DNA of 64,000 nucleotides, taken from Piliocolobus tephrosceles (taxonomy: Eukaryota; Chordata; Mammalia; Primates; Cercopithecidae). The stretch covers positions 116,979,210 to 117,043,209 of the forward strand of contig NC_045441.1 in the NCBI RefSeq assembly GCF_002776525.5, read 5' to 3'. A program made the translations under genes and the position numbers. The notes beneath the pieces were generated by a model. It searched no databases. It saw nothing but the letters and a program-made list of their open reading frames with translations, and was not told where the DNA came from. This document shows positions 21,542 through 32,855 of the stretch, piece after piece (the first letter of the stretch is position 1; each line of letters begins with the position of its first letter).

Positions 21542-22855
21542 TCTTTTTTTTTTTTAAGATATAATTAACATACCATAAAGTTGACACTTTAAAAATATAT
21601 AATTCAGTGGCTTTTTTACTACAATCATATAACAATCAGTACTAATTTGGAATATTTTCATCACCTCCAAAGAAATCTGTATCCATTTGTAAATTCCCTA
21701 CTCTCCCCTCCTATCAGTCCCTGGGAACCACTAGTCTGTGTTCTGTCTATGGATTTCCCTATTCTGGACATTTCATATAACGGGAACAATTCAGTTTGTG
21801 GCCTTTTGTGTGTGGCTTAGTAAAAGACTTAGCATGACGTTTTCAAGGTTCACCCATGTTGTAACATCTATCAGTACTTAAGCTCGTTTTATTTCTGAAT
21901 GATATTCCAATTGTATGGATATACGACATTTTATCACAAGTTGACAGCTGTTGAGGAACATTCGTTGTTTTCTCTGTTTTTTGGGCTATTATTAATGATG
22001 TTGCAATGAGCATTGGTGTACGTGTTTCTGTGTGCGCATATGTTTGTGTTTCTCTTGGATATATACACCTAGGGGTGAAATCGCAGGGTCATATGATAAC
22101 TGTTTAACTTTTGAGAAACTTTCAGACTGTTTTCCAAAGCAGCTACACCAGCCATAAGATATGAGGGGTCCCTTATACATCCTTGTCAACACTTGTTATT
22201 TCCTGTCTTATTGATTTTAGCTCTCCTAGTAGTGGTGAAGTGATATGTCATTATAGTTTTGATTTGCATTTCTCTGATGACTAATGATGAAGAGCATCTT
22301 TTCATGTGCTTTTTGGACATTTATATTTATTTTTTGGATAAATGTCTCCAACTTACTTTAATTGGGTTGTTGTTTTCTGATCAAATTATAATAGCTCTTT
22401 ATTCTAGATGCTAGACCCTTGTCAGATATATGAGATAAGAGTCTAGTATTCAGAATTTGCAAATACTCCTATTTTTTTCTTTCTTGATAGTGTCCATTGA
22501 AGCACACTGTTTTTAATCTTTATGAAGTCCAATTTATTTATTTTTAAGTTGCTTGTGTTTTTGGTGTCACCTAAGAAACCATCATCTAATGCAAGGTCAT
22601 GTAAATTTACATGTTTGTTTTCTTCTAAGACTTTTATAGTTTAACTGTTAAATTTAGGTCTCTGGTTCTTTTTGAGTTATCTTTTGTATATGGTATGACG
22701 TAGGGGGCCAACTTCATTCTTTTGCACATGGGGATCTAGTTGTCTCAACATATTTTTGTTGAAAGGACTACTCTTTCCCCATTGAATTGTCCTGGCACCC
22801 TTGTGGAAAATCAGTGGGCCATAAATGTATGAATTTGTATAGGGCCTTCTTTTTG
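21542..22855 (-). mobile_element. Old L1 LINE, 3' portion, 5'-truncated
   Basis: Starts with a T run (reverse poly-A). It then follows the reverse strand of an old mammalian L1 3' UTR and ORF2 end: 'ataccataaagttgacactt', 'tctggacatttcatataacg', 'atatacacctaggggtgaaa', 'gatttgcatttctctgatga', 'cattgaattgtcctggcac'. About 1.3 kb, with many stops and no intact frame. The same family and strand recur at 56240-58850. Confidence 0.88.
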
Positions 22856-23754
22856 TAATATTTGTCATCAGATGTCTGCCCTCGTTCTTTATGTTGGTTC
22901 TTCATACAGGTAGATATTGCTGTAATAGTATACCTATTATACTATCTTAACCAGCGGATATGCCCGTTAAGCCACTCCTCTTTGCAGAGCTGATAAAATG
23001 CCATTCTCAGACCAAAGTGATTTTTGCTCTTGGGCTGGGAAAAAATATTGGCTTCATTGACATACAGTTTTTGTACCCTCCCTTTCTTTGCCCTTAGTGT
23101 GGCTGGGTTTTTGTATAAGAAGTTTTTTGTCTTCTTATGTCGTTGGCCTGGGAGTTAAAGAGTTAAACAAACCAAGTCATTTATCAGAATCTAGTGAAGA
23201 TTTAATGTGGTGTTCCTGTTGCTGGGCAACATTTTAGTGGCTGCCCATATAGTGTTTCACTGCAGGTAAATCTCCCAGTAAACCTGTAAGTGGGTTTGAG
23301 CAGTTTGAGTCCCCAATTTTCCTTCTCAGCTGCGTTGTTTCAGCCTTTGTAACCATGTGACTTGTGCCCTGAAGGCAGGTCCTTTGAATCACACCACGTC
23401 CCTCTGCAACCTTTATTGGCAGAACTGAGAAATGTCTAATCCATAACCTCAATCAAACTGACTCATTGTGACACCTGGTTTCACAAACCTCCTGCTGTAT
23501 CAGGTAGTTCTAAGATCATTTTTCTAGAATGTCATTTTATTAATGTAATTGGATAAAGCAGTAACCATTTGACTTTCTTTCTATGCTCTATAAATTAGCA
23601 ATTAAGGATAATTACTGCATCCATGAAAGTTTGCAACATGAATCAGCACAGCTTTGGCAGACTAATTACCCATGACAGTTTCTTCTTAATCTTAACATTA
23701 TTCTCCTGAAATTAAAATTCTGGTAAACAACATATTATACTTAGATGTGATGTT
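22856..23754. other. Intron 1, no recognisable element
   Basis: No repeat or gene recognised. Confidence 0.45.
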
Positions 23755-23920
23755 TATTGTTTGTCAGTCTCACCCTACTAGAATGTCAGCTACCCAAGAG
23801 CAGAAATTTTTGTCTGCTTTGTTTCACTGAAACATGCCATTTGCCTAGAACAATGCCTGGCACATAGTAGGCGCTCAGTAAGTTTGTAGTGAATTAATAA
23901 GTGAATAAACCAAGGAATAA
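23755..23920 (+). repeat. L2 3' end
   Basis: 'ctagaatgtcagctacccaa', 'tgcctagaacaatgcctggc' and 'acatagtaggcgctcagtaa' are the L2 LINE terminus, well preserved. Confidence 0.8.
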
Positions 23921-24237
23921 AATTATAACAATAATTACTTGGCAGGTCTTTCTGAGAAGAAAAATGGCTTGTTTTGGTGCCATATGAGATACAAATTGTC
24001 GAGCATATAGACCCTTGGCCTTTTTCATATTTTACCTGGACATTTAAAGTATTTTTCCCCCAGAAGGTATTTCTCCTTGGTTTTATTTAGTGGAGACTGT
24101 TAGCTACAAGAAGGCCATTACAATGTTTTCATTGAGGGAGAACTTGAATAAAGACTGTTGGCGAGTAAGACAGGTGAGAGAGTTTAACAGTGGTTGGCAG
24201 ATGAAATGGAAATAGCAAAAAGGAGGTATAGTGTGTT

Positions 24238-24541
24238 TTTGTTTGTTTGTTTATTTGTTTTTTGAGACGATCTTGCTCTGTCACCCAGGCTGGAGTGCAG
24301 TGGCACAACCATGGCTCACTGCAACCTTGACCTCCCAGTCTCAAGCAATTCTACCTCAGCCTCCCAAGTAGCTGGGACTACTGATGTGCACCACCACACT
24401 CGGCTAATTTTCTTGATTTTCAGTAGAGATGAGGTCTTTCTGTGTTGGCCAGGCTGGTTTTGAACTTCTAAGTTCAAGCAGCCCTCTTGCCTCGGCCTCC
24501 CAAAGTGCTGAGATTACAGGCTTGAGCCATTGTACCTGGCC
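24238..24541 (-). repeat. Alu element (AluJ/S-like) with target-site duplication
   Basis: Full minus-strand dimer with a GTTT-rich tail. TAGTGTGTTTT is found before and after. Confidence 0.94.
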
Positions 24542-25954
24542 TGTAGTGTGTTTTGAATGATTTCAGTTTCTGTGAGTAGTAGGAGGGAAACTAGTTCTTC
24601 CCTAGTAGAAGTAGTTCTCTTACTTCCATAATGGTGTCCAGTCAGTCTCTTCTTACGTCTGCACCAAGGCAATAGCCAAATGAGGAGAAGAGAGTTTCAG
24701 AGGAAGGGTGCACACATACCAGTCCTCTCCTCCTAGAGGAGTAGGAATAGCAGTACCTGCCACAGTGAATCTATTTCTTTTGCTTAGGAAGTTGAATTGG
24801 TGACTGCTGCTTGAATTCATATATTCAATGGTTTAAAAGGTGTAGAGAGCCTATAGAGTAAAAATTATCTCTCTAACGTTGATTCAAGCGTTAACTGTTG
24901 TCTGAATGGCATTTTTGGTGCAACAATGCAAGGAAGTTCTGACAGCAGCCTTTAGCATTCAGGGAGAGGAGAGGGCATAATACAAAGGAGTTTTGCACGA
25001 TTACTGTGTACAAGTTGTTTGTCAAAGCCCTTAATAGAGCCAGGGTAATAGTTGTAGACCCATTGTCCCCAGGGATCTGGTTTACTAGGCAGAGGCATTA
25101 GAGAGAGGTAATACCTTTCTGATATTTAGAGATGAGGGGCTCTTCTCATCAGTCCCTCTGTTCTTGAGCTTCTCAGTTGCATTTGTCAGGCTTGAGAAAC
25201 GAAGATGGTTTCCTAGGCTAGGTCAATGCTTGCTTATCAGAGTTGACCTATGTCTGAGAGGATGAGTTTTCTTGTAAATAGGCCTTAGCTTTTACGACTG
25301 GGCTTTACCAAGAGGTCTCGTGAGAATGCGTTATTACTTTTTGTGTGTGTGTGTGTGTGAAAACTTGACCAAAATTGAGCAGCAAGCACTAGAGACAGAT
25401 GTTCTGGTTTGTATGCTGTATGTAGCTTGGCTGTCCTCAGCCTTATTTGGAATTTGTGCCCGAATGATTTCAAGTGCAGGTATTCTACACTATGCTCTTC
25501 TTGCTGTGTGTTTTGTTTCTGCCGCTTGTGAGAAAGAATTGAATATAAATGAGTCAGATCCAAGCTCTCCTTTTCTTCTTTGGCCCTTCTTATTCAGGAA
25601 CTTCAAGCAGCCTCTACTGTAGTATACCTATTCTTTCCTGGCTTTGTTTGGTTTGAGAGCTTATCTTTTGGAATGTCAGTTCCCTGGGATGATGCCTAGG
25701 ACATGAATTCTCAGGATAGGGTGTTAGCACGGTTATGTGGCTAGAAGTTTTAGGGTGTAATTGCTGATAACAGGATTAGGAAGTAGTCTTTTTGTATGTG
25801 TGTGCCATGGTATATAACCAGGGATTAAAGTGACTTAGGCCAAAGTCTATGTGCTTAAGGTGTTGGAGACACTGAGACATTATCAGAATACTAATTTAAT
25901 GTACAATTAAATATTATATATTGGAATGTACAATATTGTTTGATAGAATTTCCA
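24542..25954. other. Intron 1, with a short (TG)n run
   Basis: No repeat family or gene recognised except a (GT)n microsatellite of about 20 bases at 25340-25359. Confidence 0.5.
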
Positions 25955-26190
25955 TAAAAAGGTAGTATGGATAAATGAATTGTGATATATTCGTACAAAA
26001 TCCTTGGTCAGGGTAATGGTGGGGTTCGGGAGAAGGGCCTGAAGGTAGAGAGGGGCACATGGAATCCAAGGTTCTGGCAATGTGCAATATTTCAGTTCTT
26101 AACTTGGGTGGTGGTTGCTCAGATGTTTACTTTTCTTATTCTTTAATTTGTACATGTGAGTTTAAATTCATTTGTGTATTTATATCAATA
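25955..26190 (+). repeat. Probable old L1 3' UTR fragment
   Basis: 'tgaattgtgatatattcgta', 'ttcttaacttgggtggtggt' and 'taatttgtacatgtgag' are typical of an old L1 3' end in plus orientation, with internal deletion. Confidence 0.55.
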
Positions 26191-26881
26191 TTTAACACTT
26201 GAAAGCATTAGTTAAGGTGGAGAGGTGGGGAGCAATGCACTTTAAGTGAAAGGAGCAGCTTCCTTTCATTCTCCTTTTTCTCTTCCTTTGATTCAACTTC
26301 CTCACAAGGATTATTCCTTTACTGAGAACTCCATGGTCTTATCTGAACAGTGTTCTGTGTTGATAGAACACTCCAACCTTCTCACTACTAACCTTTCAGA
26401 AGCTATTTTTTATGAAGCGTGGAATTGAGAGTCTTTCAGATCTAGTGAAGCCAGGGCATGAGCCCCCACCTGTTTGTTGTATTATGAGTCTCTTCGCAAA
26501 GACAATTTGAATCACTTGGGTCATTTTTTCTTTATGCTTCTTCTTCCCTTCTTTCACTTGAAATCCTTTCTTCTTCTCCCCTGCAAATATTTTAAGGTTA
26601 ATGCCGGTGAGTTTCAGAGCTCTTTTCACAGTTGCAAGTGGGTTCTATGCGTGGCATCTTTGATTAGAGCGATGAAAGGAGCCACTGACTGAACTTGGGA
26701 GCCTTAAGGTGCTTATTAGATTCTTATGTTTTAATCATGTAGGGCATGGGTTTTCTAGGTTACTTCTGTGTTTCTCTCTTGTACTGGCCACAAGGGAAAC
26801 TCTAAGTATTACATCCACCTTAGCCTTGAGCATGCTCAGTTCCTCCCAAGGGTGTGTAGGGACTTCCTTCAGCTTCTCCTA
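26191..26881. other. Intron 1, no recognisable element
   Basis: No repeat or gene recognised. Confidence 0.5.
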
Positions 26882-27178
26882 TTTTTTCTTTTTTTGTTTG
26901 AGACAGTTTTGCTTTTGTTGCCCAGACTGGAGTGCAATGGCGCGATCTTGGCTCACCGCAACTTCCGCCTCCCAGGTTCAAGTGATTCTCCTGCCTCAGC
27001 CTCCTAAGTAGCTGGAACTACAGGCATGCGCCACCACTCCCAGCTGATTTGGTAGTTTTAGTAGATATGGGGTTTATCCATGTTGGTCAGCCTGCTCTCA
27101 AACTCCCGACCTCGGGTGATCTGCCCGCCTCAGTCTCCCACAGTGCTGGGATTACAGGTGTAAGCCACTGTGCATGGC
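26882..27178 (-). repeat. Alu element (AluS-like)
   Basis: Full minus-strand dimer. Approximate target-site duplication CAGCTTCTCCT / CAGCTTCCCCT. It is the last Alu before exon 2. Confidence 0.94.
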
Positions 27179-27601
27179 CCCAGCTTCCCCTTTTCTTAAG
27201 CCTTTCATTGTTTGCTTCAATCTGAGAATGGAAAGTGTTGATGGAGATATTAATTCCTTAATGATTGGGAAGAATGCAAGAGGTGGTACTTGCTAGGATG
27301 AAATTATAGAGGTCATTAATCTGCATGTCTCACATGCCTTTTTACCCTGGTCTGTTTATTCTATGACTTTTCTATTGTTGGATTTCTGGGTTGATCATTT
27401 CAGAATTTGGCCCAAGGCTTTATGTAGGTATTTCTCTTATAAAATTAAAAACAATTCTGTTCATTTAGTCATTCAGCAGATGACTTTGCATGCCTTTGAA
27501 GTGCAAGTGCTATTTGAAATGTTGGGGATACGGTGGTACACAACCTGCATTATGGTGATATGGCCTCTGGACCATTCGTTTTCTTTCTTCCCCTTCCTTA
27601 G
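27179..27601. other. Intron 1, 3' end
   Basis: 27455-27545 is a scrap of the same ancient repeat as 2095-2430. The final bases form the polypyrimidine tract and AG acceptor of exon 2 (27578-27601). Confidence 0.6.
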
Positions 27602-27751
27602 GTTCTCTCAGGATGCGCCATCATTGTCCGAGGTCAACCGCGTGGTGGGCCTCCTCCTGAGCGGCAGATCAACCTTAGCAACATCCGTGCTGGAAATCTT
27701 GCCCGCCGGGCGGCCGCCACACAACCCGATGCAAAGGATACCCCTGATGAG
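27602..27751 (+). CDS. SND1: SND1 exon 2 (residues ~27-76, start of SN-like domain 1)
   Basis: 150 nt, 50 codons, phase 0 at both ends, from [16 protein letters not shown] to DAKDTPDE. The acceptor is a pyrimidine-rich run ending CCTTAG; the donor is GAG|GTAGGT. This opens the first staphylococcal-nuclease-like OB fold. The proline/glycine-rich segment [10 protein letters not shown] precedes the [14 protein letters not shown] stretch that follows the first strands. The exon is GC- and CpG-rich compared with the surrounding AT-rich intron, as expected for an old conserved exon. The longest open frame across it (27363-27755) is in another frame and is not the coding one. Because both ends are phase 0, skipping the exon would remove 50 residues without a frameshift. 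Upstream exon 1, carrying the start codon, is outside the window. Confidence 0.97.
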
Positions 27752-28089
27752 GTAGGTGTTTCCTGAGGCCATCGTGAGCCTGTGGACTTAGGTAATAGCC
27801 CACTGTCTTCTGTGGCTGATGTCATTTTGATGTACTCTTTCTTTGTATTTTGAGTATTTTTATATCATAGAACTGCTGTTTCTGGATGTGCCCACAAGCA
27901 ACGTGTATCTGTTGTTTGTATGTTTACTACCTTTAGTGACAGTCGAAGTCTTAGAGCTTTTTCTTGTACCTTTTGCCATAGACTTAGATTTGTCATGTTT
28001 TCACTACTACTTTTCTTAGAATAGGTTAGGAACATTTCCTGGGTAGCCTCAGGCATTTGAAATCACCATTGGTTATGGCAGAGCACTTT
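27752..28089. other. Intron 2, 5' end
   Basis: Donor GTAGGT at 27752. Nothing else recognised. Confidence 0.5.
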
Positions 28090-28295
28090 TATTAATTTAT
28101 TTTTGAATTCTTTATTCATTTACATTGTTCAAAATGCAGAAGGATATATAGTGAAAAATCAAGTACCTCCCCTGAGACAGCTGATGTTTCTAGGGTCTTG
28201 TGTCTCCTTCCAGAGATAGTTAAAACCTATATGATCAGACGCTTTCATTTTCATAAATGGTAGCATGCTATAGATGCTAGGCCCATATTTTATTA
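28090..28295 (-). repeat. Probable old L1 3' UTR fragment
   Basis: 'attcatttacattgttcaaa', 'tgtctccttccagagatagt' and 'aaatggtagcatgctataga' recall an old L1 3' region. Confidence 0.45.
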
Positions 28296-28668
28296 TTTTA
28301 TTAAAGATTCTTTTTCTTTAAGGTTCAGAGGGTACATTTGCATGTTTGTTACATGGGTATATTGTGTAATGTTTGGGATTGGGCTTCTAGTATATCCATC
28401 ACCAAAATATTGAACATTGTATCCAATAGATACTCTTAATTCTCACCCCCCTCACTCCTTCTCTTTTGGAGTCCTCAGTGTCTATTATTTCTATCTTTAT
28501 GTACACGTATACCCATTGTTTAGTTCCCACTTATAAAAGTGAGAACATGTGATATTTGACTGTCTGCTTCTGAGTTGGTTCACTTAGGATACTGGCCTCT
28601 AGCTCCATCCCTGTTGCTGCAAAGGGCATGATTTCAGTCTTTTTATGGCTGCCCATACTTTATTACTG
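28296..28668 (-). mobile_element. L1 LINE 3' end (primate-age L1), truncated
   Basis: Reverse strand of an L1 3' UTR: 'ggttcagagggtacatttgc', 'atgtttgttacatgggtata', 'agttcccacttataaaagtg', then the ORF2 end ('tagctccatccctgttgctg'). No intact frame. Confidence 0.85.
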
Positions 28669-28964
28669 ATCTGTTTTGTTTCACAACAGGGTCTCTGTTG
28701 CCTAGGCTGGAGTGCAGTGCTGTAATCATGGCTCACCGTAGTCTTAACTTTCCAGGCTCAAGTGATCCTCCCACCTCAGCCTCCTGGGAGTAGCTGGGAC
28801 TCCAGGCGTGTGCTATCATACCTGGCTAATTTTTATTTTATTTTATTTTTTTAGTAGAAACGAGGTCTCACTAGTTTGCCCAGCCTTGAGTTCCTGAATT
28901 CAAGCAATCCTTCTGCCTTGACCTAAAGTACTAGGATTACAGGCTCGAGCCACTGCACCTGGCC
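28669..28964 (-). repeat. Alu element (AluJ-like)
   Basis: Minus-strand dimer with several losses ('cctgacctaaagtactagg'), ending CACCTGGCC. First Alu after exon 2, in the same orientation as the last one before it. Confidence 0.9.
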
Positions 28965-28967
28965 TGT

Positions 28968-29135
28968 TACAGATTCTTAATCTGGGATCCATGCACCTCT
29001 GAAGGCATATACGAATCCCATGAAATTGCAAAATTTTGTGTAAACATGAATTGTTTTAGAGAGGGAGTTTTAAAAATCAGTTTCTTAAGGGAGCTTGTGG
29101 CTCAAAAGTAGTTAAGAACCATTGTTTTATGGTGA
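28968..29135. repeat. Possible hAT-type MITE
   Basis: 'acagattcttaatctgggat' at one end and 'agtagttaagaaccattgt' at the other are near-inverted repeats (GATTCTTAA / TTAAGAACC). The family is not named. Confidence 0.45.
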
Positions 29136-29380
29136 TTTGAGAACCTTCTGTGCCTGTGTCCCATCATCTCCTCCATCCTTCCCCCACACCCCTCAGCCTC
29201 TAATGCCCGGCCCCCTTGCCTTCTTTGTGGTCTGCCTTTGACCCCTTAAGTTTCTGCTCTTCAGCAGCTGCTATGCGTACCAATTTGGCATTGTTTAGTC
29301 TTTTTGGCTTCTATACTTTGAAACATTGGTGCTTTGCTATCCTTTAGCAATGCTTTGGCTATCAGAAATGAAATTTCTGG

Positions 29381-29690
29381 GCTGGCCGTGGTGGCTCATA
29401 CCTGTAATCCAAGCACTTTGGGAGGCTGACTGGGGAGGATTGCTTGAGCCCAGGAGTTCAAGACCAGTCCTGACAACTGACAACATAGCAAGACCCCATC
29501 TCAAAAAAAAAATTAGCCGGGCATAGTGATGCACATCTGTAGTCTCAGCTAATTGGAAGGTGGAGGTGAAAGGATCACTTGAACCTGGGAGTTCAAGTCT
29601 GCAATGCATCATGGTTGTGCCACTGCACTGCAGCCTGGGTGACAGTGTAAGACCCTGTCTCACAAAAAATTTAGAAAAAAAAAAAGGAGC
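29381..29690 (+). repeat. Alu element with target-site duplication
   Basis: Plus-strand dimer with an A-tail to about 29686. AAATTTCTGG is found before (29371-29380) and after (29692-29701). Confidence 0.93.
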
Positions 29691-31104
29691 AAAATTTCTG
29701 GATTCTAATTATTTGTCCTTTGCCCCAACTTGATGATGTTGGGCAGGTTGGTACCCCAGCTTTTGTGTGCTATTCCCTGCCAGGGAGGTAAAGAAGAAAA
29801 AGCAAGAGTTCATGTGGATCTTTTGTTAACATTTAAGGAAAGCATTCAGTTTTTAAAATTGTAATAAAGGGCATTTTGTTTTAATTAAGAAGTTAGTGAA
29901 GCAATGGTATAGATAATGGAGATAGAGAAAAACTCCCATAATTCTGCTACAAATAGCAATCAGACTAAATAGATTAAAATAAATTTAAGTAGATTAAAAT
30001 CAGTTCTTTTTCATTGGTCCTCCATTAGGGACCGCAAATATTGAGAATATTAGTGTATACCTCAGGGTTGTTTAATGAGGATTAAACAAGATAACATGAA
30101 GTGCTTAGTGCATGCTTATAAAATACTTAATAAGTGTTAGTGTGGTAATCACTACTGCTGCTTGCTAATTTCTCTTACTATAGATACTCCTAGTACTATT
30201 AGATCAACCACTGAAGATTAAATGTGTTTCAGCGTTTTTCGCATTTTGGTCATTAACAAATGAGTGAACCAACATTTTGAATAGTTTATTTTCCTATTGT
30301 GTAACAGCTTGATTGCTTCCAAGTGAAGAGTATTGAACCCTTCTTGGAGCTGACCAAGTTCATTTGCCCAGAAGGAAGAAGTAGTGTAGCCTCTAAGAAA
30401 GAAGGGTTGGATTTTAATTTCCTGTTTTGTGGATGAGAATCTTGGGCAGAGAAACACAAGACCAGTTGGAACTTGTTCTAAAATATCATAACTGTGTCCG
30501 ATGTTAACAGGACAGTGGAATCTTACCAGAACTATCCTAGGTGAAAGGATACTTTGTAATCTGATCCTAGCATTCTGTTATAGTTCCATATATTTATACA
30601 GTCTAGTGCTTTTTACCTCTCCCAGAGTAACTCAGTCTCACTGTTTCTCCTGGTAACTCTTCAAAGATCCCTGTGAGATGAAGTATTTGATAGCTGCAGA
30701 TTTCATCTTTTCCTAGCCCATAGTCATCATTTCTCCTTCCTAATAATTCAGTGTCTCCTCACCCTGCTGTGATTTGGTTTTCCTCCTACTGTGCCCTCAA
30801 AGCTTCATCAACACAAGTTACCAGTAACGCCAACTGATTGAAAAACCTGATTTCCCTGCTCTCATTTTGACTCCCCCACTCCCCACCCCAATGCTGACAT
30901 CTAGGCCTTTAACAAGGCCTAGAGATTGTGCCTCCTTAAAACCTCTCTTATCCATCCTTGACATTTGATTAATACTGCTATTCTTTGTTCATCTCTGATA
31001 GAGTGCTTGGATGTTGAAATAATAGTCTCTTTGCCCTCATTCTCCTTCCCTCTAATCCTTTTTCCATATGCTGTCAGATTTTTTTGAAACATGATTTTAT
31101 TTTT
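29691..31104. other. Intron 2, mostly unclassified, one MIR
   Basis: 30050-30165 has the MIR 3' side ('cagggttgtttaatgaggat', 'aaacaagataacatgaagtg'). The rest shows no repeat or gene I can name. Confidence 0.5.
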
Positions 31105-31620
31105 TCCCAGACTCTTCAGTGGTTCCTCATATTCCAAGACACTTTAGTGATTCCTCATTACCTTTGTGACAAATCTAAATGCCTTAGCCTGGGTTACAAG
31201 CCCATTTGTGATTTGACTTTTAAACTACTCTTACTGAAACCCCTCTGGGATGCCAAGCCCCCACCATGCTGAAGAACTTAGGTCTTCTTCCAGGCTAGAG
31301 TCCTGCCTTCTGCCCTCTGCTCATGCTGCTCCTCCATCAGTAGTTCCTTCGCCACCTCTGTGGCTGATGAGCACCTGCTGTCTTTTAAGATTCAGCCACT
31401 TAAGAAATCACACCTGACACTTCCTTTCATCATCCCATCTTTGTGCTGTCATAGCATTCACAACATTTCATTGCATGTTTACAAGTTTATGTATCTTTCT
31501 CTACTGGATTGCAAGCTCTCCAAAGAAGAGAACCTTTCTCTCATCTCTGTCTTTGTGCCTAGTCGGTACCTGACACAGTACAGGTAAGCAGTGAATAAAC
31601 ATTTAAGTGAGTAATGAGGA
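31105..31620 (+). repeat. L2 LINE 3' region
   Basis: Follows the L2 3' UTR: 'gacaaatctaaatgccttag', 'cctgccttctgccctctgct', 'gattgcaagctctccaaag', 'cctagtcggtacctgacac' and '...gtgaataaacatttaagtg'. About 500 bp. Confidence 0.75.
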
Positions 31621-32180
31621 AAAGAACCTGAGCATCTCCTTTTTGGGGGTTGAAAGATTGTGCAGTGTGGCACTACCCTTTCTCTCTGGCTTTCTATTTC
31701 TTTGGAGCATGTTTAGCTTTTTCACATTCAGGAATAATCAAGGAACTTATTGCTCATTTGCATCCCTTTGTATCACTGTCCCAAATATCTTCACGTGATT
31801 ATTCTTTGCCTTCTGTCGTGAAATCGTCATTCAAAGAAACTCAGCTGTCTCCTAAGTCCCGTGGCAATGAAAGCAGCTCCACTGTATGCCCCCAGCCATC
31901 CCTCCCTTCCCTGTTCCAAGCTAATCCCCAGTGTTGCCTAGCTACTCCAGGCAGCCTAGATACTGCATTGATGGGCACCATGGGAATTATATATTTATTT
32001 CCCACAGATTTATTGAGCTCCTGCTGTGGGTAAAGTTGTTTATGGTTTCATGAGAAATATAGAAATGAATGTCACAACCTCTAAAGACCTTACTCATTTA
32101 ACTAAACACCACCTATTCCACAAAACCTATTGAAATAAAAAAAAAAATAAGAAATACTATCTTTAAAAAATAATAAAAGT
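31621..32180. other. Intron 2, no recognisable element
   Basis: No repeat or gene recognised. Confidence 0.5.
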
Positions 32181-32503
32181 GTCTGGGCGCAGTGGCTCAT
32201 GCCTGTAATGCCAGCACTTTGGGAGGCTGAGGTGGGCAGATCATGAGGTCAGGAGTTTGAGACCAGCCTGGCTAACATGGTGAAACATTGTCCCTACTAA
32301 AAATACAAAAAAAATTAGCTGGACGTGGTGGCCTGTGCCTGTAATCCCAGCTACTTGGGAGGCTGAGACAGGAGAATCGCTTGAACCCAGGAGGCAGAGG
32401 TTGCAGTGAGCCGATATTACACCACTGCACTCTAGCCTGGCAACAGAGTGAGACTCGTCTCAAAAATGAATAAATAAATAAGACAAAATAAAAAAAGGTA
32501 AAA
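32181..32503 (+). repeat. Alu element, plus arm of an inverted Alu pair
   Basis: Full dimer starting GTCTGGGCGCAGTGG with an A-rich composite tail. It faces the opposite-strand Alu at 32526 across about 20 bp. Confidence 0.93.
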
Positions 32504-32525
32504 AATAGAAAAGTAAATATTTTGC

Positions 32526-32855
32526 TATTTTTGTTTGTTTGTTTTTGAAATGGAGTCTCACTTTGTCTCCCAGGCTGGAGTGCAGTGGTACAATCTTGGC
32601 TCACTGCAACCTCCACCTCCCAGGTTCAAGCGATTCTCCTGTCTCAGCTTTCTGAGTAGATGGGATTACAGGTGTGTGCCAACATGCCTGGCTAATTTTT
32701 TTTTTTTTTTGTATTTTTAGTAGAGACGGGGTTTCACCATGTTGGCCAGGCTGATCTCGAACACCTGACCTCAGGTGACCTGCCTGTCTTGGCTTCCCAG
32801 AATGTTGGGATTACAGGCGTGAGCCTCCCAAAGTGCTGGGATTATAGGCCTGGCC
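32526..32855 (-). repeat. Alu element, minus arm of an inverted Alu pair, with an internal duplication
   Basis: Minus-strand dimer flanked by ATATTTTGCTATT on both sides. Near its end the segment GGGATTACAGGCGTGAGCC is followed by a second GCCTCCCAAAGTGCTGGGAT, so part of the element is repeated. Confidence 0.93.

Noticed and set aside
1..27601. Search for exon 1, a promoter or a CpG island upstream of exon 2
   Set aside because: No GC-rich, CpG-dense block outside Alus and no match to the expected N-terminal codons. Exon 1 must lie upstream of the window.
27363..27755. 130-codon plus-strand open frame overlapping exon 2
   Set aside because: It runs in a different frame from the SND1 coding frame and includes upstream intron. 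The real exon is defined by the AG/GT borders and the SND1 match.
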